Source: Tetragonia tetragonoides (Eukaryota; Streptophyta; Magnoliopsida; Caryophyllales; Aizoaceae). From it: a stretch of 64,000 bases of DNA. The translations under genes and the position numbers were made by a program. Each line of letters starts with the position of its first letter. The first letter of the stretch is position 1. The notes below the pieces were generated by a model. The model was given only the letters and a program-made list of their open reading frames with translations, searched no databases and was not told the DNA's origin. The stretch is from assembly GCA_038025085.1 (NCBI GenBank), contig CM076152.1, positions 26,062,001 through 26,126,000 of the forward strand, read 5' to 3'. Shown here piece after piece: positions 45,701 to 57,181 of this stretch.

Positions 45701-48700
45701 TTTTTTGCTTTTGATTTTGATTTTAACAATTGTCCTTACCGTGATAACAGGACTTTGAATGAGCTCTAGTTATTTCCTCTATTAGTTTTCTTATTCAGAG
45801 TTCTTTGTGCTGTTTTGCAATATGTTTTCTATGAAAATCTGGTTTTCTTCTCTGATATGTTCGAATCTCTTGGGCCCGAGTGGGTAACTCAGATAGGTAG
45901 GAATTTTAGAGGTCACTAGTTCAAGCCCTTTTAGGGCTGCTAGAAGTTTACCCGGCCGTTAACTTTGGGGCCCATGGGATTTAGTGAGGCAAAGCCTGTA
46001 TTGGACACCCATGTTATCAACAAGAATTTGGACTGCTCTAGGATACAGGTGCATGGTGCACCACTAACAGTTCTATCTAGGTTGAAGTGTGAGGAGGGGG
46101 AAAACTATTTTGGTCCACCCAAGGAGTCACATTAACTAAACTAAAGGGAAAATCCGCTCAGTTACCTTTAAAATATTTATCTTCAGTCTTTTATCTAAAA
46201 TAAATATAATACTAATCTCATGTTTAGCTTAAATTTTGGGTGTTATACGAAAGGGATTAGCTGATAGGCCAACATCAGCATGAAATTTTGTGCCCTAGTG
46301 CCTCCAAATAGGCTCCCTCTCAGGTGAGCTCTATGTTACGTGGACTCGGGTACGGCTGTCAGGTACGGTTACATATCTGGCCAATCTAGGTGTCTCCTTG
46401 GCTGAAATTTCTGACACAGTGATTGTCCCCAATTTGGATTACACAGGTCTGGATACAGTATTCTGAATCTTTTTTTCTATTTTTCTATGGAAAAATGATA
46501 AACCATTGAAATAAGTTTTATAATTTCAATTTTTTTTATTATTTTATATAGTGTGTCCTGGCATTAATTGTTTGTTGAGTTTTTGTTTGTGAACGAGTAG
46601 ATTTCATCACCAAATGATGGAATATACACCTAATTGACCGTACATTCAGAGAAGCCACCTACTACGTATGTTTCTTCCTTGGAGAATCCATCCGAAAGAA
46701 ATCATTACACATCCAGTTCTAAACAATACTTCACTAACACTCGAGTAGAGAAATGACAATCATTCTCTCTACGAGACATTTTCTTTCGTGAACAAGCAGC
46801 AAGTGTAGCCTTAATGATGAACTTAATATTCTCGACGATGGCAGTGAAAATTGACTTGACACATTTACTGTTTCTCGCACACCAAATGCTATACACCAAT
46901 CCTGCAGTTGGCAAAAAGTTTCTGGGTATCAGATTTTTTCCTTCTTTCTAGCCAATTCAGGATAGCATTGACATTAGTAACCTCATTGACCACCGCAATT
47001 TAGACGTCACCCTTTGCAAAAGACCTGTTATCGCTGCTTTCAAAATATAGTTATCTATCTGATGCTCGCATTATGTTAAAATCTATGTTTGTTATCCTAT
47101 GGGACTCAAGGCCCACCTGACTTGTATTACTTACTTATTCTTTACTTAAAACATTCCACCAATATTTTACCCAAAAAAGCCAAGTGACCCAAATTTTACT
47201 TAACTAAGTGCTGCAGAGATAAGAAACAGAGATAGAGATAGAGCAGTGGAGCTTTTGGGTGAAAACAGCAAAGGCAAAAGTGGTGGTTGAAGACTTCGTA
47301 CGATTCTCTTACTCATAGTCTTTCTGGTCCCCTCTGATTTGTGATAGTTCTCTCTCCTCTCCAGTGATCCTTCTCTCTCCCCTGCCTACCTTTACCAGAG
47401 ATCATGTAACCTGGCATGTCCGACTGCAAAATCGAGGATCGAATAAAGATTCCGAACCTGGATCTGTGTTGTGTTGATATGGATATGCCCTAAAATTTAA
47501 CGAGTCTGGGTAAGGGGGAAAGGGGTTAGGTGTACGCAGCCTTGTGCCTGTGAATACATAGATGCTGCTTCTGTTTGACTATTGATGTTTCATAGACAAA
47601 GAAAACTGGACATTAAAGAATGTACAGAAGCTGAATACGAATTGAAAAAGAAAGCAACAAAAGTGGCTTATCACTTTAGAAACTTTAAAATCTGAAAAGC
47701 AGCTGATGCTGTGTGCAACAACAACAACAATGGGTCTTTTCTGGCTAATTGGGTGCAGCAGCTGCAAACTGGATGGACTTTTCTGGCTAATTGTCCTATA
47801 AGATACAGATAATTCTTCATGTTTTTCCGAGCTTTACAACCCATGGAACAATTGAAACTCAGTCTGTCATAGTCATGAATCAGCTAGTCCCTAGGCCTAA
47901 GTTAAGAGCATATTCACGTCTAAGGAAAATGAAAAATTGCATTGGAAACACAAAAGTTGGGTCCGAAGAGTGAGACATATGGGTCTTTCTTTTTTTCCTT
48001 TTTTTTTTTTATTTTCTCTGATTCTTTCACATTTATCTCTTGCCCTTATTTTCGTTTGTTTTTTTGAAGTACTGTTGTAAAATATGAGTTGAGTCTAGCA
48101 TTGAAAGAAAAAGTACTTTGTGTTTGATTCTAGCATTGTATGGCCTAAGGGCAATCATCCCTTCATATTCATGGGTGCTGCGTAAGATTAGCTGAAGTTG
48201 TCATTCAAACTGCTTCAGGTTTTTGACCTTAACTTATAAGCTCCTGGCGGTAATCAGAGCTACTTAACCTCACTTAATGATTCTAGCATTATTGTTATTT
48301 GTTATTGTTAGGGCAGACATCTTAAGCTATTAGCTGGATTCAGCTTATATGTTCACAGTTTACTGAATTAACAAGCTCATGTCAAGAAATTGTTTCCTTC
48401 TATCCATCTATATTTCTATACTAAATAATTATGTAATTTTTTTTTTTCTTTTCCTAATTGGTGCCTATTGCTTATTCTTCATGATACCTTGTCTGCAGTG
48501 TTGTGGCCACTGTATGTCTACCAGCAAAGGCATCCACACAACTTCATATTCCTTGGGCTTTTTACACTTTGTTTGAGTTTCACAGTTGGAGTAACTTGTG
48601 CTAACACTGATGGTATGTGTAACATGCTCTTCAGTTACCTCCCCTCCCCCCCCCCCCCCCCCCGCGCTTCTTCTTGCTCCTTGACTCATTGTGTATGCTT

Positions 48701-49195
48701 TATTAATGAAACACATGCAGGAAAAATTGTGCTTGAGGCTTTGATTTTGACCGCAGCTGTTGTTTCTGCCCTCACTGGTTATACCTTCTGGGCCGCCAAG
48801 AAGGGCAAGGACTTCAGCTTTCTTGGACCTGTTTTGTTTGCGAGCCTCGTTGGCATTGTTTGTGCTGGATTCCTCCAGGTCTGAATTTTATTTTAAAGTG
48901 CATGCGTGTGCTTGTCACATATTCCAATTGTAGAGTATCACAATGGTCGGGTAATGGCTATTCATATTACTTTGCTTATATGATGCAGGCATTCTTCCCA
49001 CTTGGGTCTACATCTGTTGCCATCTATGGAGGAATTAGTGCGGTAGTCTTCTCGGGCTACATCGTTTATGACACTGATAACTTGATCAAACGTTTCACTT
49101 ACAATGAGTACATTTGGGCATCTGTTACTCTTTATCTGGATATCTTGAACTTGTTCCTCACCATCCTGCGCATGTTGAGACAGGGAGACAATTAA
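42718..49195 (+). CDS. LIFEGUARD / Bax inhibitor-1 family membrane protein (242 aa), four exons
   Basis: Exons: 42718-42967, 48499-48612, 48721-48878, 48989-49195. Donors are GTAAGT, GTATGT and GTCTGA, all acceptors are CAG, and phases are 1, 1 and 0. The start MYGFES was chosen because it is the first ATG and fits the family length. Exon 1 has the conserved LYPG and ELRWGFIRKVYGILSAQI, then the first membrane helix. Exon 2 begins LLWPLYVYQQRHPHNF. Exon 3 has GKIVLEALILTAAVV. Exon 4 ends with YDTDNLIKRF, YIWASVTLYLDILNLFL and LRMLRQGDN, the family signature. About seven membrane helices are expected. Relatives are endomembrane proteins that restrain stress-induced cell death and affect calcium handling. 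It is the only intact host gene here; the 5.5-kb first intron holds transposon debris. Confidence 0.93.
45873..46020 (+). mobile_element. tRNA-derived SINE-like fragment
   Basis: GTAACTCAGATAGGTAGG resembles an A box, and GGTCACTAGTTCAAGCCC about 15 bp later resembles a B box of RNA polymerase III promoters, as in plant SINEs. Ends and tail are not clear. Confidence 0.5.
46680..46920 (-). pseudogene. LINE 3'-terminal fragment (zf-RVT-like)
   Basis: The minus-strand frame PTAGLVYSIWCARNSKCV resembles the end of plant LINE ORF2 (AxVYxIWxxRN). A short piece lying antisense in intron 1. Confidence 0.5.
47390..47580 (+). mobile_element. Au-like SINE fragment
   Basis: GGTGTACGCAGCCTTGTGCCTG followed by GATGCTGCTTCTG resembles the 3' end of Au-type SINEs (GTACGCAGCCTTACCC...GCTGTTTCC). 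GATTCCGAACCTGG at about 47445 could be a decayed B box. Diverged. Confidence 0.42.
48646..48663 (+). repeat. Poly(C) run in intron 2
   Basis: Eighteen C in a row, 57 bp before the exon 3 acceptor, within the polypyrimidine-rich part of a 108-bp intron. Confidence 0.9.
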
Positions 49196-49440
49196 GATTC
49201 TGGGTTTAGCTGAAGGTGTTCGTACAATGCCAACCTGCTTAACACAAAAGCCAAGTATAGGTCATTTGAGTATAGTAAAGTGCTGCTCTATACCTGACGA
49301 CTAAGAGTTAAGAAACAGATGAGCGGTTGCACGGTGCACTTCGTGTATCTTCAGTGTTTTAAATGAATATGTAAATTTTTGGTATTGCTTTTGGCTTTTG
49401 ATCATATTGTGCTAGCGTCAATGCTATGTGGCTGATTATG
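49196..49440 (+). other. 3' untranslated region of the LIFEGUARD-like gene
   Basis: Unique sequence after the TAA. AATGAATATG at about 49361 is a weak poly(A)-signal-like word, with T-rich sequence after it. The end is not defined. Confidence 0.45.
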
Positions 49441-49633
49441 AATTCTGTATCAAATCTATGTGTCTATAATCATACCTGTTGTGTTTGTTGGATAGTCTTG
49501 CAACTTCTTGTGAGGGAAGCTGCTTCTCTAAAGCATGGCAAGGTAACGATGGTTGTGACTGCAGTTTCTTCTCGCGAAGCTGGCATCTTATCATATGGTA
49601 GGATGAGGTTGCATGTGATTCATTACCTACACC

Positions 49634-50393
49634 TAGACCTAGCAATACAGACCCGGACCCGATCCGAATAACCCGACCCGTGACCCGATCCAACTCGAAT
49701 AGCAAGACCCCAAAATTGAACCGAAAATCCAAAACAACCCGATCCAAATCGAATAGACCTAAAATTAGCATACTCGATATGACCCGTACCCGAATCTGAT
49801 TCAAACCGAAACCGACCTAATCCGAATAACTCGAAGGGACCGTACATAACACAACCTGAAATTTATAACCCAAACCGAACCCGAACCGAAACTGATAATA
49901 AATTATTTTATTTATTTATTTGTTATTGTTTTAAAAATAGTAAAATTAAGATCTTTCAGATAAGATATTGACCGAAAACGACGTGCAATCATTTGATGTT
50001 GACTTGACTTGTACCCGAACTCAAATTATAGTAATACAATCGGGGAAAATTCTACGAAAATCGAACTTGAAAAAAATTGTGACTCAAATCAGTTCGACCC
50101 ATATCTGACCCGAATAAACATGACCCGAATCGACCCGAATCCAAATATACCCGAACCGCCCGAACACAAACCGAGTACTATTATAACCCAATTCAACCCG
50201 AACCAATATGGCCCAAACCGGATTGACCCGACCCGATCCGCAGCCAACCCGAAAACAACAAGAACTGAATCAACCTAGGCCCAAATATACCCGACACGAC
50301 TCGAACCCGAACTGAAAATAAAAATAACCCGAATCAGACCGAACCGAAATGACCCAATCCAAACCCGACCCAATGACCCGTTTATCAGGTCTA
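49634..50393. mobile_element. hAT-like MITE rich in CCCGAA words, 760 bp
   Basis: The ends are TAGACCTAGCAATAC and, inverted, TAGACCTGATAAACGGG, imperfect terminal repeats. Duplications are CCTACACC (49626-49633) and CTTACACC (50394-50401), 8 bp with one mismatch. The interior is built of ACCCGAA/ACCCGACC words. The 8-bp duplication and the TAG ends suggest hAT. Confidence 0.7.
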
Positions 50394-50435
50394 CTTACAC
50401 CCCATCACTCCATCTGCCTTTTCTCACCCACAGAA

Positions 50436-50940
50436 GCAGTTAGAGTTGGCAAAATCCGACCGACCCAAAATAACCGACCTGATCCGCCGGATATCAGTCC
50501 CGCCCGACACCCGAAAATGTAACAATTAGCATTATTCGAAACCAACACGACCCAACCTGATCCGACCCGGCACCCGATAACACCCATTCTCTTAATTGAC
50601 CCGATAACACCCGACCCGAGTTACCGGAAACTGAAATGAACCCGAACCGACTCTACCCGAAATTCGAATATATCCGATTCGTATTGACATTATATTCAAA
50701 ATGATGAAAAACACTAACTAAACATACGTGTAGGCCTTATTATTGAAAATTTTCATTTAAGATTGAGTTTTTCTTATTATTTTTCGACTTTATATGCTCT
50801 GAAACAACAATTAAATTTGACCTGATATGACTCGAAACCGAACTAACCCGAATTCGACTTAACCGAAATCTGAACTAACCGGCATCAACATAAACCCGAA
50901 TTAATCCGACTTGACCTAAATCGAAGCTAAATCGCTCATA
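50436..50940. mobile_element. Degenerate relative of the CCCGAA-rich MITE
   Basis: It starts TAGAGTTGGCAAAATCCGAC and has the same ACCCGA vocabulary, interrupted by A+T-rich DNA (50680-50820). No matching right end or duplication was found. A piece at 50940-51059 reads on the minus strand as about 40 open codons (HYVRLVIDGLPNKDPWKG) that I do not recognise. Confidence 0.4.
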
Positions 50941-51079
50941 GTTATGCTCGTTATCAACTTCAAGATCTACATACTTAGCTTTCACACCTTTCCATGGATC
51001 TTTATTAGGTAGTCCATCAATAACCAATCGCACATAGTGAGCACTATGGAATAGAACATTAAGCTATGTACAAAATTCC

Positions 51080-51655
51080 TCAATTATTTCCCAAATTCGA
51101 TTTACACAATGATAAAACTCTTTCACCTTCTTGCTCACGTAACACAAGGGCGGGAAGAGGAGGGCAACATGGCTCCCCTGGGACAACCCTGCGAGATAAG
51201 TCTAGAGCAATAGGGGTATTAGAAGTATACTCAAGAGAAGTTGGAGGAGAATCATCGTTAGGGTCCTCACGTGCCTTCATAAATACACCTCTTTCCACAT
51301 AGAAGTTGTAGGTGTTTCTCATTTCAGACTCAAATGGAGAGCGGGGTATCAAAGGACCAAGCTTAATAGAAGTCTGACTAAAAGGATGCCTCTCTTGGAT
51401 CACATTATAATCATCCATATCGACCTCATTTCCAGTGTGGTTGGCTTCATCAAAGCTATCAGGTTGCTTCGAATCCATAAAAGGATCAGATGAAACAGGC
51501 AAAGATTCAGCAGGAGTGGGTAATGGTTCTGGCACAGGAACAAGGGTCTAGTCGGTGGAACCGGTGAACCACGCAAGCTGGTTAGATGCTTGGGGCAGAG
51601 GTTCACGAAAGTTCCTAGCTGTCGACTTCCTTGCGGTCTTAGTCATTCTTACCAT
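51080..51655 (-). pseudogene. First frame of element E, unknown protein with H3-tail-like start
   Basis: An ATG at 51655-51653, 180 bp after the iMet primer site, begins MVRMTKTARKSTARNF and stays open to 51080 except for a TAG at 51550-51548. The later part is acidic and proline-rich (PEPLPTPAESLPVSS), then IPRSPFESEMRNTYNFYVERG. By position it would be the N-terminal part of gag, but I do not recognise the domain. The first residues resemble the histone H3 tail around K9. Confidence 0.45.
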
Positions 51656-51837
51656 CTACAAAGGTAAGTCACCAAATTAGGATTTCATAAATCACAAAGC
51701 ATAATAAGTTGTGATTTCACATAAAACTTAATGCTAGCACAAACACTCAACGGCTTTGACTTCAATTTTAATATCCCATGATTATCTAATCTTAATTAAC
51801 GAAATTATTAACGTTAATCAAATTAGGAAAATATATG

Positions 51838-51849
51838 GCTCTGATACCA
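51838..51849 (-). other. Primer binding site of element E, iMet tRNA
   Basis: TGGTATCAGAGC on the minus strand, two bases after the LTR end GGGGGTGTTACA. It is the complement of the initiator Met tRNA 3' end. Confidence 0.88.
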
Positions 51850-51851
51850 TT

Positions 51852-54061
51852 TGTAACACCCCCGAATTTACAACGATATCCTAGGAAATATCGACGTCAT
51901 GATCCATGACTCGTCATCACAAACCCGAGGGTGCTACTGCAACATTTATCACTAAGGAGTAAATGCTAAACAGAATGAAAGACCATGTATCCCAAAGCGA
52001 AACTAAGATTAATAAAAACATTATCCAACATTGTCTAAATAGTGAAGGTAAATTGTTATCCAATATTTATAGCCCAAAACACACGGGCGACAATCCAAAT
52101 CAAACCAGAGTTGAAAAGCGAAAACTTAATAACTACGCCAAGTTTAAGACGTCCTCACTCGGTATTACCCGCACATTTAATTTTCATGACGGAAATAGAA
52201 GAAAAGGAAAACAAAACAAAAAATAGAAAAACTGAGTAATTAACATCCAAACCCAGTAAAAACCTTTTCGCAAACCTTACCGGGTTTTCGAAGAATCTTT
52301 CAAATTCATTTGCACTCACACATAACAAATAGTCATATAAGACACCTCATTCAATATTATCTTACTTAATGATCACACAAGACGTAATTTATCTTGAAGA
52401 GTAATAAGAGAGCTAGACAAGCCGTTTGGTTGAATACCAAGAGACGACACTCATCTTTACATAAGCCGAGGACGTACCATCTGCGACGTTTATGAAGGCA
52501 AAGCCTTGAATAATAATCTTGCCATGGACTTAAAGACTCTAGTGTGCACACTATCTCGAGGTAATAACTCATGGTTTGTCAAGAGGACTTAATAAATGGG
52601 GAATGATCCGTCCCGAATACAACATCGTTGTATCCATAATAAGAGAGTAAAAGTTTTGGAAATCACTCATCCCTTGAGTAACACTCATTAGTGCACTCCG
52701 AAGCTCGACTACTCCTAGGGATCCATTAGGAGTCTTATTCTCTTTATTAAATCGATTTAACATGTGAGGTTCAGTAAGAACTCAAAGACATAATAATGTC
52801 AAAGGAACTAAGAGTCCAATTTAACTTATACCCAAGTTAACATGATTGACCACCAATTTATGCAATTGGGCAATTAATGGATTATAATAGAAATCCGGCA
52901 ACACTCCGGTTGTTCGGCACGTTAACTTGATTCCATTTTATTAAGTAATCATATCAACATATAAGGTCCATGTAATACATACGACCAGCGACACATCATA
53001 ATTTCATATGACGTTCCTAATCCATGCATAGAAGCAATTAAATTCATAATTCATGAATTACTTTAATAATTAACATATGAGTTATTCAACATCATATAAA
53101 TTCAATATCATGATTATACATCATAAGAAAATACAATTAGCACACATGCTCAAAATAATATAAATAATAATCATAATTTAAAGGCGAGAATAATTAAATC
53201 ATTCATTGGATATATAATTAACAATTATTCACAACTAGCAAGTAGCAACAACATACTATTTTGTTTGAGATTTAGAAGAAGGTTGGCATGTTAGCTTACC
53301 TCTGTCTAACGCTCCTAAATATAATAAAGAGTCCTACGAAGCGTTGAGTTCACGAACGGGTCTTATATCCTAATTAAAACATATTACCGAATCAGTAAAC
53401 CTAATTCATAAAATAGAAAAGGTGTTGATAAATGAATCTGACAACCTCATTAAATTTGAATTTTTCTAACCAATCTAGGCTTTTGAAAATCGATAATCGA
53501 ATTTGTAAAACTCCGTGAACAATTAAAACAAGAAATAAAAACTGCTGAACATCGAATAATAATTCAATTTAATTAAATAATTTCTCTATTCTTTTATTTT
53601 CAAAAATCCACTTTAAGAACACGAAAACGAAAACGAAAAAGACAATCACGACCTCCCACGCTCACCCACCACCACCACCACCAACTGGCTTGACCGGACC
53701 TTCCTAGGTCTAATGGTAGACGGTGGTTGACCGGCGGTGGAACGCCGGTGGTGGAGTTCACGGAGGAGAGAGAGAGCGAAACTTTGAAAGAGAAAACAAG
53801 GGAGGTGTGTGACGTGGCCGGGCTGCCGCGACTCACCCACGCCACCACCAGTCTCGGCGAAGGGAAGAGAGGCCAAGGCGACGATGGTCCGACGCTATCC
53901 TGGCGAGCGCACGAAAAACAAGGGACGAGAGAAACTGCGCGGAAACAAGGGAAGGGGAATGCGCGCAAGTTGAGAGAAAGAGAGGGAGCGCGGGCCATGT
54001 GGCTTGGCTTCGGTGACTCACAGCGCGGTGGACCTCCTGGTGGTCGTCGGTCAGTTTCGAG

Positions 54062-54107
<46 letters not shown>

Positions 54108-54525
54108 AGGGAGAAGGGAGAGCACGATTGAGGGAGCACAAAATCTGAACAAAGGGTTCAAGGGTGACTTCTTGGTCCTAATTATAGTCTCCTATTGCCC
54201 AAGTTTGACTTCACCCTGATTTAGTTGGACTATAACTCTCAAAAATCAGATTTTATTTATTTGATTAAATAACTCTATTTCCATAAATACACTATTGAAA
54301 TTATAAATAGTATTTGCTCTCAAATGGGCAAATTGATCTAAATATTAAATTGTTGAAATAATTTAAATTATAAAATTAATAATATTTATTACTATGATCT
54401 CAATAATTTAATGACGAGAGCAATCTCAAATACGAGAATTGCATTATCGTAAAATTTTACGATAAATATTTTTAAAAATGAATTTAAATCTAAATAATAA
54501 GTATAGAAAATATCGGGGTATCACA
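51852..54525 (-). repeat. 5' LTR of element E (Ty3-type, 2674 bp)
   Basis: On the minus strand it starts TGTGATACCCCGATATTTTC and ends AATTCGGGGGTGTTACA. It resembles LTR F (57182-59199) over its length, for example GTCCATGxxAxGACTC and ACTGCAACATTTATC near the left end. The G+C-rich part 53640-54130 with a GA run gives open frames on both strands that I regard as accidental. Only about 0.8 kb of interior remains to the left. Confidence 0.82.
54065..54101 (+). repeat. (GA)18 microsatellite
   Basis: In LTR E. LTR F has a more broken GA-rich tract at the equivalent place (59036-59085). Confidence 0.9.
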
Positions 54526-57181
54526 GTTATCGGTTGCTTATTGAGCAAGGAGTGTGTGCCACGTGATATTCTTTTGTTGGATGCGATAATGAAGATCTTG
54601 GGACAGTTAGACTTTGACTTTTTAGAAAGCTTAATGATACATGTCTTCTTAGAAGATTCTCTTATTGATATTCTCATCCTACCTGACAACCTATACAATT
54701 GATTTTTTTTTTTTTTTTTTTACTACAAGTGTGTTCAGCAACTAGCTTTTCGATAGCTGTTAGTGGTTTGAATTAGTCAAACCACTACCTATCCTAATTT
54801 ATTGCGTTCAATGACTAGCTTTTACTAGTAGTTGTTACCTATTAGAGTAATATTTTTGCAAGATCTAATAAAATTCGCCTTTCATCTCCAAAAGTTAGTT
54901 GTTGGAATTATTTAGGCATTTGATTATGATTCTATCCCCTTATCTTTAATAATAAATAATAATAATACGTCTTTTTATGTCGCTGTACATCAATCAGCTA
55001 ACCAAACCGCTAACTTTACCGAACACTCAACCAATTATATATTGCAGGATTTGTCAGGAGTTATTATAATAATGGGATAGTATATTAGAGAATTATATCT
55101 ATCTGTATTTAGGATATTATATTTACAGAGTTAGGAGATTATGTCTATGGCCTAGGTTCATTGAATCTCTACATATTGTACTCTATATAAGTAATGTTCT
55201 TCAGATCAATTGTAGGGGCGGATTGCTATCCCTAATTACTTAACGTAAATTTTTTCCTCCAAAATACCCGTAACCATAACTTTATCTCAAGCTCCACTCT
55301 CCCCCTGTCTCTCTCTCATGGCTTATTAAAGCAACAATCAAGAATTCAAGATAACGAAGTAGTGAATATTCATGCACTTAATTGATGAATAAGAAGGGAT
55401 GTGCAAATTGTCTTAAAAAATTAAAATTATTGATCCGCTTAATGGATTGGTGGCTGTTAGCAATTTGGTAGTTGGTAATCGCAATGCCTATATTCATATT
55501 GGGTTGTAATTTTATTACTTTGATGATCATGGTGATTGTATTTGATTGAATAATGGGGAGATCCACGAAACAAGTCATCATGAAAACCCCTGTCGGCTGC
55601 CGAGAACCACTACCACCCCTTCCCATGACCAGAATTGGGTGAATCAGGAGGAAGTCATGACTGCCAAAAACTCGTGACTTTCTCCCGAGTCACCCAGTTT
55701 GGTCTCTCTTCTGCCCAACCACCTCACCCAAACCCCCATATCCCAACCAACTCCACCAAACCCCCATATCCTAGCCGCCTCCATCCAACCCCCAAAACTC
55801 AGCCGCTTCATCACAAACCCTTAATTAGTTGATTGTAAGAAGAAAAAATAGTTTGTATAATGATTTAAGGGAAATACCAATTAGTGTCCTTGTGGTTAAA
55901 ACTTTTCCAATGGGTGCCCAAAACTTGTAACCAAATCCAGAGAATACATTGTGAAGTTTGAATGTTTACTCAGTCTACTCATTTATCAATTTCCGTCACT
56001 CCTCCATGAATTCCCCATTTTTCCCTTAGTGAAACACAACATAGCTCCCTCCAAACTCTTTTATCATGGTTTTTTGCTGAGACTTCAAAAGAGCAATTTG
56101 TGCCGATCATGATAATTTTGAAGCAATTCGGATCGGGACAAGTAATTAAATGGGAAAAGTCATCCTTATTTTTTTCCCCCAAATATTTGCATTAATAACA
56201 TGGTCCAAAGGCTTGAGGTGCTGAGCAAAATTCTCACAAAATCAGAGCTTGGCGTACATAAACTCTAAAGCCAATTTCCAACTTTAAAATGCTGCCAAAA
56301 GTACATGAACCCTAAATCTCTAAATACATATGCCCGAAAATCCCAAAGAACCAATTTAATTTCTTAAAGGCTATTACAACCCCAACTAAAATGAAAATAA
56401 AAACCCAATTATTTTCAGCCTTGTTTGAATCTTTCTTTAATTCTTACAATAATAAAAAAAAAACCCCAAGAGCACATTCAGAGGCTGTTTGCAGGTGTCA
56501 GAAACTCTGTGATGCAGATTGTAAAGCAGATTCAAATGTTTGTTTGCACTAGGCTGTATATTTTCTTTACACAAGAGGACATTTAGGTGGATGCAGTAAG
56601 CTAGCTCAAGTAGGTTTGTGTGTTGTGCTTTTGTAAGGATCATTTTGCTGGAGAGGTGTTTCTCTGACACCTTCTCGTCAGCGCACTTGTATTCTTTTCT
56701 TCAGGGCATTGCTTTGATGTCCGTTGGATGATGGAATGAAATTCTCTAACCATTTTCCAAAAAAAAAACTCCAACTAAAAACCCCAATAAAAAACTCAAA
56801 GTGACGAGGTCTTCAATCATTCTCTCCGTTTGTTCCAAATTTTCTTCAATTCTTCAACATTTTTCTTCACCTCAATCTCCAAATTCCAATTTTTAACTTC
56901 AGTGGTTGTTTCTTCAAAAGCTTTGTTTCTACTGTTGCTTCTATCTGGGTGTGACAACACATGTGAATTGTTCAACCCCTTGAGATCAGTAGCTCAGGCT
57001 TTATAGGAATTGGGCAATTACACCACTTGTTTTTTAGCCAGAGTGTGTTTGGGGGTGTAGAAGAAGAACCACGAGAAAAAGACGACGCTGGTGGATATGT
57101 CTTTTTTGTAGGGTCCTCAGATATTTCATTGGAGGAAGAACGCACTTCGCTTGGGTATATGTTGTAAAAAGAAATGGTGAA
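54526..57181. other. Low-content region with possible MITE, copia LTR and LINE tail
   Basis: No gene is supported. A run of 22 T ends at 54722. A possible 300-bp MITE (54729-55028) has ends GTGTTCAGCAACTAGC and inverted GTGTTCGGTAAAGTTAGC. 55040-55220 resembles a short copia LTR (TGTCAGGAGTTATTAT, TCTATATAAGTAATG). A piece ending GATGGAATGAAATTCTC with an A run (56759-56769) looks like a poly(A) retroposon end. Short frames elsewhere carry no domain. Confidence 0.35.

Larger units (their letters stand above)
42968..48498 (+). other. Intron 1 of the LIFEGUARD-like gene, 5.5 kb
   Basis: The donor is TCT|GTAAGT and the acceptor CTGCAG|TG. The intron carries a SINE-like piece (45873-46020), a LINE 3' fragment (46680-46920, minus) and another SINE-like piece (47390-47580). 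The rest is T-rich intron sequence; a phrase near 43005-43070 (TACCTATAATTTTGCTTAGAATTG) recurs about 60 bp later. No other gene is seen. Confidence 0.75.

Noticed and set aside
49634..50393. CCCGAA repeats as interstitial telomere sequence
   Set aside because: Plant telomere repeats are CCCTAAA; the words here are CCCGAA/CCCGACC, degenerate and bounded by MITE ends.
51080..51302. Plus-strand frame 51066-51302 opposite the first frame of element E
   Set aside because: Antisense shadow in a retroelement coding region; no features.
53600..54141. Long open frames on both strands around the GA run
   Set aside because: They lie in LTR E, overlap on three frames and owe their length to G+C-rich simple sequence. 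Similar accidental frames occur at 58929-59253 in LTR F.
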